Assembly: GCF_023554555.1 (NCBI RefSeq)
Contig: NZ_JAMJWC010000001.1
Span: forward strand, 682,001-746,000
From: Sphingobacterium sp. lm-10
Lineage (GTDB): Bacteria > Bacteroidota > Bacteroidia > Sphingobacteriales > Sphingobacteriaceae
Length of the DNA: 64,000 nt
Direction of reading: 5' to 3'
Every line of letters starts with the position of its first letter. Positions within the stretch are counted from its first letter, which is position 1. Below the pieces are notes generated by a model. That model ran no database searches, was not told where the DNA came from, and saw nothing but the letters and a program-made list of their open reading frames with translations. Made by a program: the position numbers and the translations under genes. Shown here one piece after another: positions 44,066 through 52,223 of the stretch.

Positions 44066-44091
44066 TTAAAAAGCACCGCGGTGCTTTTTAA
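44066..44091. terminator. bidirectional palindromic terminator
   Basis: A 26-base perfect palindrome centred on aaaagcaccgcggtgctttt, flanked by A- and T-rich tails with a run of seven Ts at 44092. It ends the plus-strand efflux operon and the minus-strand aminotransferase gene (stop at 44106). Confidence 0.85.
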
Positions 44092-44105
44092 TTTTTTTCC
44101 GAAAA

Positions 44106-45314
44106 CTAATCGACCAATTTGCTCAAAGCTTCTTTAATACGACGTAATGCTTCGCGAAGGTTCTCATCAGAGGCCGCATACGACAAACGGATATAATTGT
44201 TGTTACCAAAAGAGTCACCCCCGACAGTTGCCACATGGCCTACATTTAATAAATATAAGGCGAGGTCTGCCGAGTCTTTGATAACATTGCCATCGCCATA
44301 TTTCTTTCCGAAGAAAGAACTGATCTCTGGAAAGAAATAGAAAGCACCTTCTGGTAAATTAGTTTTTACACCAGGGATATCTTGCAACAAGTCATAAACT
44401 AACTGACGACGGCGTGCGAAAGCTTCTTTCATTTCGTTGACACTGTCCAAACCTTGCTCGTAGGCTACTATACCTGCACGTTGTGCGATAGAGCAGGTTC
44501 CTGAGGTTGTCTGTCCTTGCAGTTTATCATTAGCAGCAGCAATTTCTTTGCTGGCTGCGATATAACCTAAGCGCCATCCTGTCATCGCAAATGCTTTGGA
44601 GAAGCCATTGACCAAGATCACACGATCCTTAATCGTGTCAAATTGTGCAATCGATGCGTGTGCTGTACCGAAGTTGATGTGCTCATAAATCTCATCAGAG
44701 ATAATGAAAATATTAGGATGTTTCTCAAATACTTTTGCCAAGGCTGCCAATTCATCCTGGCTGTATACAGACCCCGTCGGATTACAAGGGGAGGAGAACA
44801 TAAACAATTTGCTCTTTGGAGTGATAGCTGCTTCTAGTTGTGCTGGTGTGATTTTGAAGTCAGATTCAATCTCGGTATTGATAAATACCGATTTTCCTTC
44901 CGCTAGGGTCACCATTTCAGAATAAGATACCCAATAAGGAGTAGGGATAATCACCTCATCACCAGGATTGATCAAGGTAAGAATCACATTAGAAAGCGAC
45001 TGTTTCGCACCTGTAGAAACGACAATTTGCGAGATATCGTAATCTAGATTATTTTCCTTCTTCAGCTTATCAACAATAGCCTGACGAAGATCCGGGTAGC
45101 CCGGTACGGGCGAATAGCGGGTATAGTTTTCATCCAGTGCTTTCTTTGCGGCTTCCTTTACGTGCTCCGGCGTATTGAAGTCCGGTTCACCCACGCTTAG
45201 GCTAATCACATTAATTCCTTGTGACGCTAGTTCACGACCTAGTTTGGTCATTTTTAAGGTTGCTGACTCAGATAAATTATTTATCCTGTCCGATAGAAAT
45301 GAAGTTGTACTCAT
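44106..45314 (-). CDS. pyridoxal phosphate-dependent aminotransferase, aspartate aminotransferase type
   Basis: A 402-residue fold-type I aminotransferase of class I: NPTG at 178-181, DEIYEHI at 207-213, and the PLP lysine Lys240 in GFSKAFAMTGWRLGYIA; SVGEPDFNTPEHV at 40-52 and YSPVPGYPDLRQAI are the usual N-terminal elements. It moves amino groups between aspartate and 2-oxoglutarate, or related substrates. Subgroup 1-beta is likely; I do not give a symbol because aspartate and aromatic transaminases are hard to separate by eye. A TATATTTG element (minus strand, 45329-45322) is a fitting promoter. Confidence 0.94.
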   Translation of the reverse strand: MSTTSFLSDRINNLSESATLKMTKLGRELASQGINVISLSVGEPDFNTPEHVKEAAKKALDENYTRYSPVPGYPDLRQAIVDKLKKENNLDYDISQIVVSTGAKQSLSNVILTLINPGDEVIIPTPYWVSYSEMVTLAEGKSVFINTEIESDFKITPAQLEAAITPKSKLFMFSSPCNPTGSVYSQDELAALAKVFEKHPNIFIISDEIYEHINFGTAHASIAQFDTIKDRVILVNGFSKAFAMTGWRLGYIAASKEIAAANDKLQGQTTSGTCSIAQRAGIVAYEQGLDSVNEMKEAFARRRQLVYDLLQDIPGVKTNLPEGAFYFFPEISSFFGKKYGDGNVIKDSADLALYLLNVGHVATVGGDSFGNNNYIRLSYAASDENLREALRRIKEALSKLVD

Positions 45315-45321
45315 GGTAATA

Positions 45322-45329
45322 CAAATATA
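45322..45329 (-). promoter_or_regulatory. TAnnTTTG promoter element for aminotransferase
   Basis: On the minus strand the sequence reads TATATTTG, eight bases before the ATG. It matches the Bacteroidota -7 consensus and is divergent from the similar element at 45383. Confidence 0.5.
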
Positions 45330-45382
45330 TTATATAGTTTGCAGTATAGTGCCGACTTCCTTACAAATTTGTCATAAGTTAT

Positions 45383-45390
45383 TATATTTG
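45383..45390 (+). promoter_or_regulatory. TAnnTTTG promoter element for SBF-like transporter
   Basis: TATATTTG lies 19 bases before the ATG at 45410. The nearest TTTG upstream (45368) is 11 bases away, too close for a normal -33 site. Confidence 0.5.
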
Positions 45391-45409
45391 CCACCCAACG
45401 AAAAACATC

Positions 45410-46396
45410 ATGAAGTTAAAATTCGATCCCTTTATCCTATTTCTATTTCTATCCATCCTAATCGCTTATCTATTCCCCAATTTAGTACTCATAAATGATG
45501 GCCAATTAATAGAGAGTGCTACTTCTATTGGTGTCGCTTTGATTTTCTTTTTCTACGGATTAAAGTTGAGTTTTCAGAAGATTAAAGATGGCTTGCAAAA
45601 TTGGCGCCTACATTTAGCTGTACAAAGTTTCACCTTTCTTCTATTTCCTTTGGTAGTGATTGCATTCCGTCCTTTAGTTCACACGGCGTTGCAGGAGCAG
45701 TTTTGGTTATCATTTTTCTTTTTGGCCGCCTTGCCATCCACCGTATCATCTTCCGTTGTGATGGTTTCTATTGCAAAAGGCAATATTCCAGCTGCTATTT
45801 TTAATGCCAGCATTTCGGGATTAATCGGGGTGATTGTTACCCCCTTATGGATGCAGTTGTTTCTTGATTTTGGAGAAGTAGAGGTGTTGGGAGATGTTTA
45901 TCTTGGGTTGATCAAAGAAATTATACTTCCGGTTATTCTGGGTTTATTCCTACAGCGGTACCTGGGTGCATGGGCGGCGAAGTATAACAATATGCTTTCC
46001 AAATTTGATAAGGCGGTTATCTTACTAATCGTGTATAGCAGCTTTGCAGAATCTTTCGTTAGCGGTATATTTAATACCATTGATAGCACGTATCTGTTAG
46101 CCGTATTTGGTGGTACGATTTTCTTGTTCTTTGCCATTTGGTTTATAGTAGATCTGCTCAACAAGAAGATCTTCAAATTCAATCGAGCAGATCGTATTAC
46201 AGCACTATTTTGCGGTTCGAAGAAATCTCTTACACATGGTAGTGTATTTGGAAAATTCCTATTTATTAACAGTGCCTCCGCAGGGCTTTATTTTTTACCG
46301 TTAATGATATTCCACGCATTTCAAATCTTGGTAGTTACTATTATAGCACAGCGCTATCATAAACAAGCAGAAGAAGCAGAGCCCTTAATGCCGTAA
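45410..46396 (+). CDS. bile acid:sodium symporter-like (SBF) transporter, YfeH type
   Basis: A 328-residue inner-membrane protein with about ten helices, starting FILFLFLSILIAYLFPNLV and including IGVALIFFFYGLKLSF, FLAALPSTVSSSVVMVSIAKGNIPAAIFNASISGLIGVIVTPL (the crossover region with conserved polar residues) and LFCGSKKSLTHGSVFGKFLF near the C-terminus. This pattern fits the SBF_like/YfeH group, distinct from ArsB/ACR3. Proposed substrates are organic anions; none is proved. Monocistronic, divergent from the aminotransferase gene. Confidence 0.9.
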   Translation: MKLKFDPFILFLFLSILIAYLFPNLVLINDGQLIESATSIGVALIFFFYGLKLSFQKIKDGLQNWRLHLAVQSFTFLLFPLVVIAFRPLVHTALQEQFWLSFFFLAALPSTVSSSVVMVSIAKGNIPAAIFNASISGLIGVIVTPLWMQLFLDFGEVEVLGDVYLGLIKEIILPVILGLFLQRYLGAWAAKYNNMLSKFDKAVILLIVYSSFAESFVSGIFNTIDSTYLLAVFGGTIFLFFAIWFIVDLLNKKIFKFNRADRITALFCGSKKSLTHGSVFGKFLFINSASAGLYFLPLMIFHAFQILVVTIIAQRYHKQAEEAEPLMP

Positions 46397-46428
46397 GCGA
46401 TATACCATTGAAATCGTGTGCCTATTTG

Positions 46429-47097
46429 CTAATAGGAAACTAGACGCAATGGGGTGGCCTCGTTACCGCGAGTTCCCCAAAGAATCAATGTCCTATGCAT
46501 ACCACTATTCATGGATATATTACGAGATGTAGCCAATACGTCGCCAGCGCTGTCTTTTACCGTGAAAGTATTATTACCTGCTGTAATGGGAACAAACACT
46601 TGACTAGTATTTACACTACTTGCTGTTTCTTGGGTTCGCATCGCAATTCCTTCTACGGGTTGCTCTCCAAGGTAAAGTTGTACAGCATCCACGTCATTCG
46701 CCAGATGAATAAAGCGCACGGCCGCTCTTGCTCCAAGATCACGTGCTGCAGAATCCTTGGTAAGAAGTACCTTGGGATCGGACGGCGTGCCATATGCAAA
46801 AGCAGAATAGAATGTCGACGGTACGATTTGAAAAGTAGTGTCGACCAGGTTTTGAGCAGCGGCACCTCGGTAGGAGAATGCACGATTGCCAATGGCGATA
46901 TCATAGCTTTGAGCCGTTGTATAGTTGCCTGTATGAAAATTGTTACGATCCAATGCAAAGGTAAGGCGAGGCTCTGCGGTATAGCCATTAATCACTGTCA
47001 AAACCGCAAAAGGTTGACGAACACTATCATCTTTCAGGCAACTATTGGCCAGTACAATAACAGTTAATAACAAGAGTAGTTTTACGGTCTTTTTCAT
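46429..47097 (-). CDS. DUF4397 domain-containing lipoprotein
   Basis: A 222-residue lipoprotein from the chosen ATG (MKKTVKLL): signal LLLLLTVIVLANSC with lipobox Cys20. The mature part contains the DUF4397 pattern of repeated beta strands: VLTVINGYTAEPRLTFALD, DTTFQIVPSTFYSAFAYG, ARAAVRFIHLANDVDAVQLYLGEQPV, VPITAGNNTFTVKDSAGDVLATS and HRTLILWG. Function is unknown; such proteins are exported and often at the cell surface. It is convergent with the transporter gene, 32 bases away, and divergent from the lipocalin-like gene. Confidence 0.85.
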   Translation of the reverse strand: MKKTVKLLLLLTVIVLANSCLKDDSVRQPFAVLTVINGYTAEPRLTFALDRNNFHTGNYTTAQSYDIAIGNRAFSYRGAAAQNLVDTTFQIVPSTFYSAFAYGTPSDPKVLLTKDSAARDLGARAAVRFIHLANDVDAVQLYLGEQPVEGIAMRTQETASSVNTSQVFVPITAGNNTFTVKDSAGDVLATSRNISMNSGMHRTLILWGTRGNEATPLRLVSY

Positions 47098-47331
47098 GCT
47101 GCAATACATTTATACGATTTTATTCTATCATTTTTCTATGTCTTAGTGAACGCTTTACGAATTATAAGTGCTACAAAGTGCAATTCATATTTTTATTGGC
47201 AATAAAATTGCCATGCAATAGAAGAATAACATAATCACGGTGAAGTCAAATAAAGTATTTCAATACAGAGGTAAACTAATTTGTGCTAAATTCCGTTATC
47301 TTAGTAATAGACCATCATAAAACCAGCTAAT

Positions 47332-47835
47332 ATGACATCAATAAAAAATGAATTGACAGGAGCGTGGAAGCTGCTATCTTATATTGAGATATCAACTGAT
47401 GGCGCCGATTCATTTTTCCCTCTTGGAAATACACCCAATGGCATATTGATTTATTCGGCAGATGGGTATATGTCTGTGCAGATTGCAGGTACAGATGATA
47501 AGGAGGAAACGTTATTAGCAGATAGTGCCAAATACCTGGATATTAATTATCGTAATTTTTTGGTGTTTAGTGGTTCATATCATACCGATAATCGGCAAGC
47601 TACCGTTGTACACGAAGTCATTACATCGGTTACACCAGCCCTGATCGGCAAAACGGTAGAACGAGATGTTACGTTTGAAGCAGATATTTTATACCTGAAA
47701 TCTACCAGACCCATTCTTTCGCACGGAAAAATGGTGAATAGCTATATGACTTGGCAACGGATGGAAAAGCCGGAATTGATTCAACGTAAAGATCATTCCT
47801 TAAATATCGCCAAGCGTAAAATCAATATCCTTTAG
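47332..47835 (+). CDS. lipocalin-like domain protein
   Basis: A 167-residue protein with the lipocalin-like pattern seen in PF13924: N-terminal LTGAWKLLSYIEIS with the GxW motif, NGILIYSADGYMSVQIAG, LVFSGSYHTD, VVHEVITSVTPALIGKTVERDVTFEADILYLKSTRPI and a terminal SYMTWQRM. No signal peptide is visible, so it is probably cytoplasmic. It may bind a small hydrophobic ligand. Single gene, with the amidotransferase gene 85 bases downstream on the same strand. The C-terminal RKDHSLNIAKRKINIL is a basic tail. Confidence 0.85.
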   Translation: MTSIKNELTGAWKLLSYIEISTDGADSFFPLGNTPNGILIYSADGYMSVQIAGTDDKEETLLADSAKYLDINYRNFLVFSGSYHTDNRQATVVHEVITSVTPALIGKTVERDVTFEADILYLKSTRPILSHGKMVNSYMTWQRMEKPELIQRKDHSLNIAKRKINIL

Positions 47836-47864
47836 CACGTAATTTATTCTCATCGTTTACGCAT

Positions 47865-47903
47865 TTTGTTTGCACAATTATGTGCAATATTTCTGTACCT
47901 TTG
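47865..47903 (+). promoter_or_regulatory. promoter candidate for PurF-type gene
   Basis: TTTG at 47869 and TACCTTTG at 47896, with 23 bases between, resemble the -33/-7 elements of Bacteroidota. A second TTTG lies at 47865. The -7 element is 18 bases before the ATG at 47921. Confidence 0.45.
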
Positions 47904-47920
47904 TCACTTCAAAAGGAACT

Positions 47921-49834
47921 ATGAGTGACGCAATAAAACACGAGTGCGGAATTGCAATGATCCGCTTATTAAAACCCCTCTCTTACTATCAGGAAAAGTA
48001 TGGCACGCCTTATTATGGGATAAATAAGCTCTATCTCTTGATGGAGAAACAACATAATAGAGGTCAGGATGGTGCGGGTATAGCAACTATTAAATTTGAT
48101 GTGAAGCCGGGAAACCGATACATCTCACGATATAGAGCGATGGGATCTACTGCAGTAGCGGATATTTTCGAATATGTGCAGAAGAAATTTGCCGCAGTAA
48201 ACAAGGCTTACCCCGAGCAATCCAAAAACCCACAATGGCTAAAAGACAATGTGAGCTTTACCGGAGAAGTATTATTGGGCCATCTACGCTATGGTACGCA
48301 TGGTAAAAACAGCATAGAAAGCTGCCATCCATTTCTTCGTCAGAATAACTGGATGACCCGAAACCTAGTCTTGGCCGGTAACTTCAATATGACCAATGTC
48401 GATGAACTGCTTCAACAGCTCTATGACTTAGGGCAACATCCTAAAGAACAAGCCGATACGGTTACTGTTTTGGAGAAGATTGGTCATTTCCTAGACGAAG
48501 AAAACCAGGAATTATTCGATCAGGCTAAACGCGACGGCTATTCTAACATTGAAATCAGCGCGCAGATTGGTAAAAACATGGATGTCTCCAAGATTTTGAC
48601 CCGTTCTGCTAAAACCTGGGATGGTGGATACACGATTGCCGGTATATTCGGACATGGTGATGCGTTCGTGATGCGCGATCCTGCAGGAATTCGCCCAGCA
48701 TTTTACTATCAGGATGAGGAAGTATTGGTGGTTGCTTCCGAACGCCCGGTGATACAAACCGCATTCAATATACCGTTAGGGAGTGTACAGGAGATCAAAC
48801 CTGGTTATGCGCTGATTGCTAAAAAGGATGGTACCATCACGCAAGAGATGTTTCGCGAACCATCCGAGCAGAAATCCTGTTCTTTTGAGCGCATCTATTT
48901 CTCCCGCGGCTCCGATGCAGATATTTATAAAGAGCGTAAGGCTTTAGGTAAGCTTCTTTGTCCGCAGGTACTAGAGTCTGTACAGTATGATATTAAGAAT
49001 ACCGTTTTCAGTTTTATACCTAACACGGCAGAAGTGTCTTATTATGGTATGATGGAGGGGGTGCAGGAATATGTACGCAGACATCAAAAGGAAGTTTTAT
49101 TGCAACGCGCCGACAAAATATCGGATAGCGAGCTAGACGATATGCTAAGCATTCAGCCCCGTTTTGAAAAATTGAATGTAAAAGACGCTAAGTTGCGTAC
49201 GTTCATTACCCAGGATGCGGATCGTCAAGACATGGTACAGCATGTATATGATACCACTTATGGTATTGTGCGTGATCATGAAGATACCATCGTCGCTATC
49301 GATGATTCTATTGTGCGCGGAACTACCTTAAAGCAAAGTATCTTAACAATATTGGATCGTTTGAATCCGAAGAAGATCGTGATCGTGTCTTCGGCACCTC
49401 AAATTCGCTATCCCGATTGCTACGGTATCGACATGTCTAGAATGGGGGAATTTGTTGCTTTTGAAGCCGCTATCTCTTTATTGAAGCAGCGTGGTTTAGC
49501 ACATATCATTGAAGATGTATATCAGAAATGTTTAGCTTCTCTTACGAAGCCTAAGGATGAGGTAGATAACTATGTGAAGGCGATTTATGAGCCTTTTGAA
49601 CCACAGGAGGTATCGGATGAGATTGCGCGTATCATTAAGCCGCATCACTTGAATGCAGAGGTAGAAGTGATCTTTCAAACCTTGGAAAACTTGCATAAAG
49701 CATGTCCAAATCACTTGGGAGATTGGTATTTCTCAGGAGATTATCCGACGCCAGGAGGTAATAAGGTTGTTAATCGAGCTTTTATGAACTGGATGGAAGG
49801 CAAGAATGTACGTGCTTACTTCAGCAGTAACTAA
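47921..49834 (+). CDS. amidophosphoribosyltransferase-like protein (class II glutamine amidotransferase + PRTase)
   Basis: A 637-residue protein from the ATG at 47921 (MSDAIKHECGIAM), with 17 further upstream codons rejected because they cross the promoter. The glutaminase domain begins with Cys9, which becomes N-terminal after propeptide removal, followed by EKQHNRGQDGAGIATI, LGHLRYGTHGKNS, TRNLVLAGNFNMTN and the DPAGIRP segment. The phosphoribosyltransferase domain holds VAIDDSIVRGTTLKQSIL. Ordinary PurF has about 500 residues; this one has a long insertion before the PRPP loop and IPNTAEVSYYG where PurF has PDTG. I do not give the symbol purF because Bacteroidota often carry a separate canonical copy, and the role of this long form is unproved. 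Confidence 0.88.
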   Translation: MSDAIKHECGIAMIRLLKPLSYYQEKYGTPYYGINKLYLLMEKQHNRGQDGAGIATIKFDVKPGNRYISRYRAMGSTAVADIFEYVQKKFAAVNKAYPEQSKNPQWLKDNVSFTGEVLLGHLRYGTHGKNSIESCHPFLRQNNWMTRNLVLAGNFNMTNVDELLQQLYDLGQHPKEQADTVTVLEKIGHFLDEENQELFDQAKRDGYSNIEISAQIGKNMDVSKILTRSAKTWDGGYTIAGIFGHGDAFVMRDPAGIRPAFYYQDEEVLVVASERPVIQTAFNIPLGSVQEIKPGYALIAKKDGTITQEMFREPSEQKSCSFERIYFSRGSDADIYKERKALGKLLCPQVLESVQYDIKNTVFSFIPNTAEVSYYGMMEGVQEYVRRHQKEVLLQRADKISDSELDDMLSIQPRFEKLNVKDAKLRTFITQDADRQDMVQHVYDTTYGIVRDHEDTIVAIDDSIVRGTTLKQSILTILDRLNPKKIVIVSSAPQIRYPDCYGIDMSRMGEFVAFEAAISLLKQRGLAHIIEDVYQKCLASLTKPKDEVDNYVKAIYEPFEPQEVSDEIARIIKPHHLNAEVEVIFQTLENLHKACPNHLGDWYFSGDYPTPGGNKVVNRAFMNWMEGKNVRAYFSSN

Positions 49835-49840
49835 AGAAAC

Positions 49841-49877
49841 AAAAACGCTTTCAACTACTTGGGTTGAAAGCGTTTTT
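49841..49877. terminator. terminator shared by PurF-type and HPP genes
   Basis: A perfect 15-bp stem (aaaaacgctttcaac and its complement) around a seven-base loop, ending in a T-run, starts seven bases after the amidotransferase stop. Its right half encodes the last codons of the convergent HPP gene, whose stop (49855-49857) lies at the loop edge. Confidence 0.85.
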
Positions 49878-50457
49878 TGATTTGTTGTCTTCGCGATCTT
49901 CTTAATCGAGATCGCTTCACTGGATAATGTCGTTTAGCCGTGATGTTATTAAAAATCAAGGCAACAACCAGGAGAATGATGGAGCCGGAAAGTACCGGAC
50001 TAAATACATAGAGGTAGCCCATGTCGTGTATTTGTGTACCGCTCGCTACAGCAATCAAAGCAGTAGCCCCACCAGGAGGATGCAGGGTACGGGTAAACTG
50101 CATAGCTACAATAGCCAGTGCGACGGCCAAGGGAGCAGTGATCCAGATAATGTCTGGACATAACTTGCCTACAGTAACGCCAACTAAAGCAGATACGACA
50201 TGGCCGCCAACCAGGTTTCTCGGTTGTGCCAACGGACTTTGAATCGCACCATAAATCAGTACGCTGGACGCGCCAAATGAGCCGATAAGAAATACGTTTT
50301 CCAATTGTGGTAGTTGGAAAGACTGTATTACGGCGATAATTCCGATACCGACAAAGGCCCCGAGAAATGACCAGAATTGCTCTTTAAAATCAACCAGTGT
50401 TTCTTTGTAAAAAACATAGCGATAAACCCTAAAATGCCTTGTAATACCTTTCCTCAT
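49855..50457 (-). CDS. HPP family membrane protein
   Basis: A 200-residue inner-membrane protein with four to five helices and the namesake motif FTRTLHPPGGATALIAVASG. Other conserved parts are FWSFLGAFVGIGIIAVIQSF, LIGSFGASSVLIYGAIQSPLAQPRNLVGGHVVSALVGV and YVFSPVLSGSIILLVVALIFNNI, then a basic C-terminal tail (KRSRLRRSRRQQIKKRF). HPP proteins include nitrite transporters in cyanobacteria and plants; in this organism the substrate is unknown. It is divergent from the ceramidase-like gene. The last codons overlap a terminator. Confidence 0.9.
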   Translation of the reverse strand: MRKGITRHFRVYRYVFYKETLVDFKEQFWSFLGAFVGIGIIAVIQSFQLPQLENVFLIGSFGASSVLIYGAIQSPLAQPRNLVGGHVVSALVGVTVGKLCPDIIWITAPLAVALAIVAMQFTRTLHPPGGATALIAVASGTQIHDMGYLYVFSPVLSGSIILLVVALIFNNITAKRHYPVKRSRLRRSRRQQIKKRFQPK

Positions 50458-50495
50458 GCGCTTCTAAGTTCGATATTCGAAATTAAGCATTGAGG

Positions 50496-51857
50496 ATGCA
50501 AATACGACCTTTTATGATCAAAAAAGCGTTAAAAATATTCTTGATTGTGCTACTTTCGGTACTCAGCATTTTATTCCTATTGGTAGAACGGATCGATCGT
50601 GCCCCGATCAACGAAACTACCTATTATCATGCATGGAAGGATTTTATTGGCCAAAAGCAATTTAAGGAACATAGCGGTCCCTTTCAAGTTGGCTGGGCTA
50701 AGATCAATATCACACCACTTACATCTACACCAATGGCCGGCTATGGCAATCGGTGGGGCAAACATTATGAAGCCGTACGCGATTCGCTTTATGTGCGCGT
50801 TATTGCGGTGAAAAATCCAGGTGCCACAATCTATTTTTTGTCGGCCGATATGTTGATTATTCCTCCCAATATCACGGATAGATTGGAAGCTCTGCTCACA
50901 GAAGATGGGATCACTTTATCTAATGTGCACTTGAATGCAACGCATACACATCATGGGCAAGGTGGTTGGGGGCTCAAATTAGCAGGCCGTTTATTCGCTG
51001 GTGCTTATGATAAGCAGGTAGAAATAAGATTAGCGCAAAAATTTAGAGACGCCATTATCGCATCCACTACTAACCTGAAGAATGCCGAGGTATATTACGA
51101 TGAAATAGAAGATGCGGATAATATTCGTAACCGTTTGGACGTGGCCGATGGTGTAATAGATCCCTGGATTCGCAACCTAACGTTTCAACGTTCGGATTCT
51201 AGCCAAGCACAGCTGGTGACCTATGGAGCACACCCAACGGTGCTTAATCGGAAATTTTTACAGTTATCACGTGATTATCCAGGCATGTTGCTCGACTCCA
51301 TCGAAAGGGTGCCCAAACACTTTGGAATGTTCATGTCCGGTGCTGTCGGCAGTATGGGCGCGTTGAGTGAAGGCGATTCTGATGTTGCCTGGGCCGAAGG
51401 CATGGCTCACGGTCTCATTTCACGTATCAATAGTAGGGAAGAAGATGAGCACATAAGACTTGCCGATCGGTTGGTTAGCGATTATATAGAAGTGCCTATG
51501 CCAGAGCAGTCTGCGCGAATCAGCTTAAACTACGCTTTACGTCCTTGGGTATTTCGGACTTTTTTTGGCGCGTACCCTACTTACATCAAAATTACAAAGA
51601 TTGATGATGTTTTATTGCTAGGAATGCCAGCAGATTTTTCTGGAGAAATCATGACTGAGCTGGATCGCTATGCACAGCAACGTGGTCTGCATTTAATTGT
51701 CACGAGTTTTAATGGTGGCTATGTCGGTTATATTACACCAGATAAACGATATGATACCGATCTATACGAAACGACGACCATGTCGTGGAACGGCTATCAT
51801 TCTGGAGGTTATTTTACACAGATGGCGAAGGATATTATCGATAAGTTTGCCCGTTAA
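50496..51857 (+). CDS. neutral/alkaline ceramidase-like N-terminal domain protein, membrane-anchored
   Basis: A 453-residue protein whose N-terminal helix (ALKIFLIVLLSVLSILFLLV) anchors or exports it. The remainder resembles the ceramidase N-terminal domain: VGWAKINITPLTSTPMAGYGNRWGKHYE, IYFLSADMLIIPPNITDRLE, HLNATHTHHGQGGWG with zinc-type histidines, and FNGGYVGYITPDKRYD. Where ceramidases have the catalytic GDxSPN-type serine, this protein has SGAVGSMGALSEGD, and the C-terminal immunoglobulin-like part is missing (about 450 residues instead of about 700), so the activity may differ. Starts at 50490 (TTG) and 50514 (ATG) are alternatives. It is followed by a convergent SelW-like gene. Confidence 0.85.
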   Translation: MQIRPFMIKKALKIFLIVLLSVLSILFLLVERIDRAPINETTYYHAWKDFIGQKQFKEHSGPFQVGWAKINITPLTSTPMAGYGNRWGKHYEAVRDSLYVRVIAVKNPGATIYFLSADMLIIPPNITDRLEALLTEDGITLSNVHLNATHTHHGQGGWGLKLAGRLFAGAYDKQVEIRLAQKFRDAIIASTTNLKNAEVYYDEIEDADNIRNRLDVADGVIDPWIRNLTFQRSDSSQAQLVTYGAHPTVLNRKFLQLSRDYPGMLLDSIERVPKHFGMFMSGAVGSMGALSEGDSDVAWAEGMAHGLISRINSREEDEHIRLADRLVSDYIEVPMPEQSARISLNYALRPWVFRTFFGAYPTYIKITKIDDVLLLGMPADFSGEIMTELDRYAQQRGLHLIVTSFNGGYVGYITPDKRYDTDLYETTTMSWNGYHSGGYFTQMAKDIIDKFAR

Positions 51858-51860
51858 CGG

Positions 51861-51878
51861 GGTGACCTAGTGGTCACC
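51861..51878. terminator. terminator between ceramidase-like and SelW-like genes
   Basis: Stem ggtgacc / ggtcacc with a four-base loop and a T-rich tail (ttcttgtttttt), immediately after the ceramidase-like stop. It overlaps the last codons and stop of the SelW-like gene on the other strand. Confidence 0.75.
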
Positions 51879-52160
51879 TTCTTGTTTTTTATCCGAGTGG
51901 CCCAATGATTTGTCTGGATTTATTTCGTCGCGTATCAATTGTTTCAACGCTTTGATTTCTGGGAATCCACCTGCCAGCTTTCGGTCATACACCATGCGCT
52001 CATCAATCCGGATTTGATATCTACCGCTAATGCCGCTGGGAATCAGTGTAACACCGTGTACATCCTCCACAAATGTGGTGAGTAATTCTTGGGCCATGTA
52101 TGCGGCTCGAAGCATCCATCCACATTTCGGACAATATTCTATCTGTATAGTCGGTTTCAT
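51867..52160 (-). CDS. SelT/SelW/SelH (Rdx) family protein, Cys form
   Basis: A 97-residue thioredoxin-like protein. The redox motif is YCPKCGW with Cys10 and Cys13, where selenoproteins have Sec in place of the second Cys; conserved neighbours are LRAAYMAQELLTTF, ISGRYQIRID (strand) and GFPEIKALKQLIRDEI. The Rdx family protects against oxidative stress or modifies redox partners; the precise role in bacteria is unknown. Length is typical. It is convergent with the ceramidase-like gene and divergent from the DUF808 gene. Confidence 0.9.
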   Translation of the reverse strand: MKPTIQIEYCPKCGWMLRAAYMAQELLTTFVEDVHGVTLIPSGISGRYQIRIDERMVYDRKLAGGFPEIKALKQLIRDEINPDKSLGHSDKKQEGDH

Positions 52161-52223
52161 GCAAACAAGATAGATTTTTTTCGGAGATATTCCCTACATT
52201 TAGTCCCAATTATATAGGCGAAC

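Noticed and set aside
46495..47067. 190-codon plus-strand frame over the DUF4397 gene
   Set aside because: The minus-strand frame has a lipobox and family pattern; the plus-strand frame is Cys/His/Arg-rich and unlike a protein.
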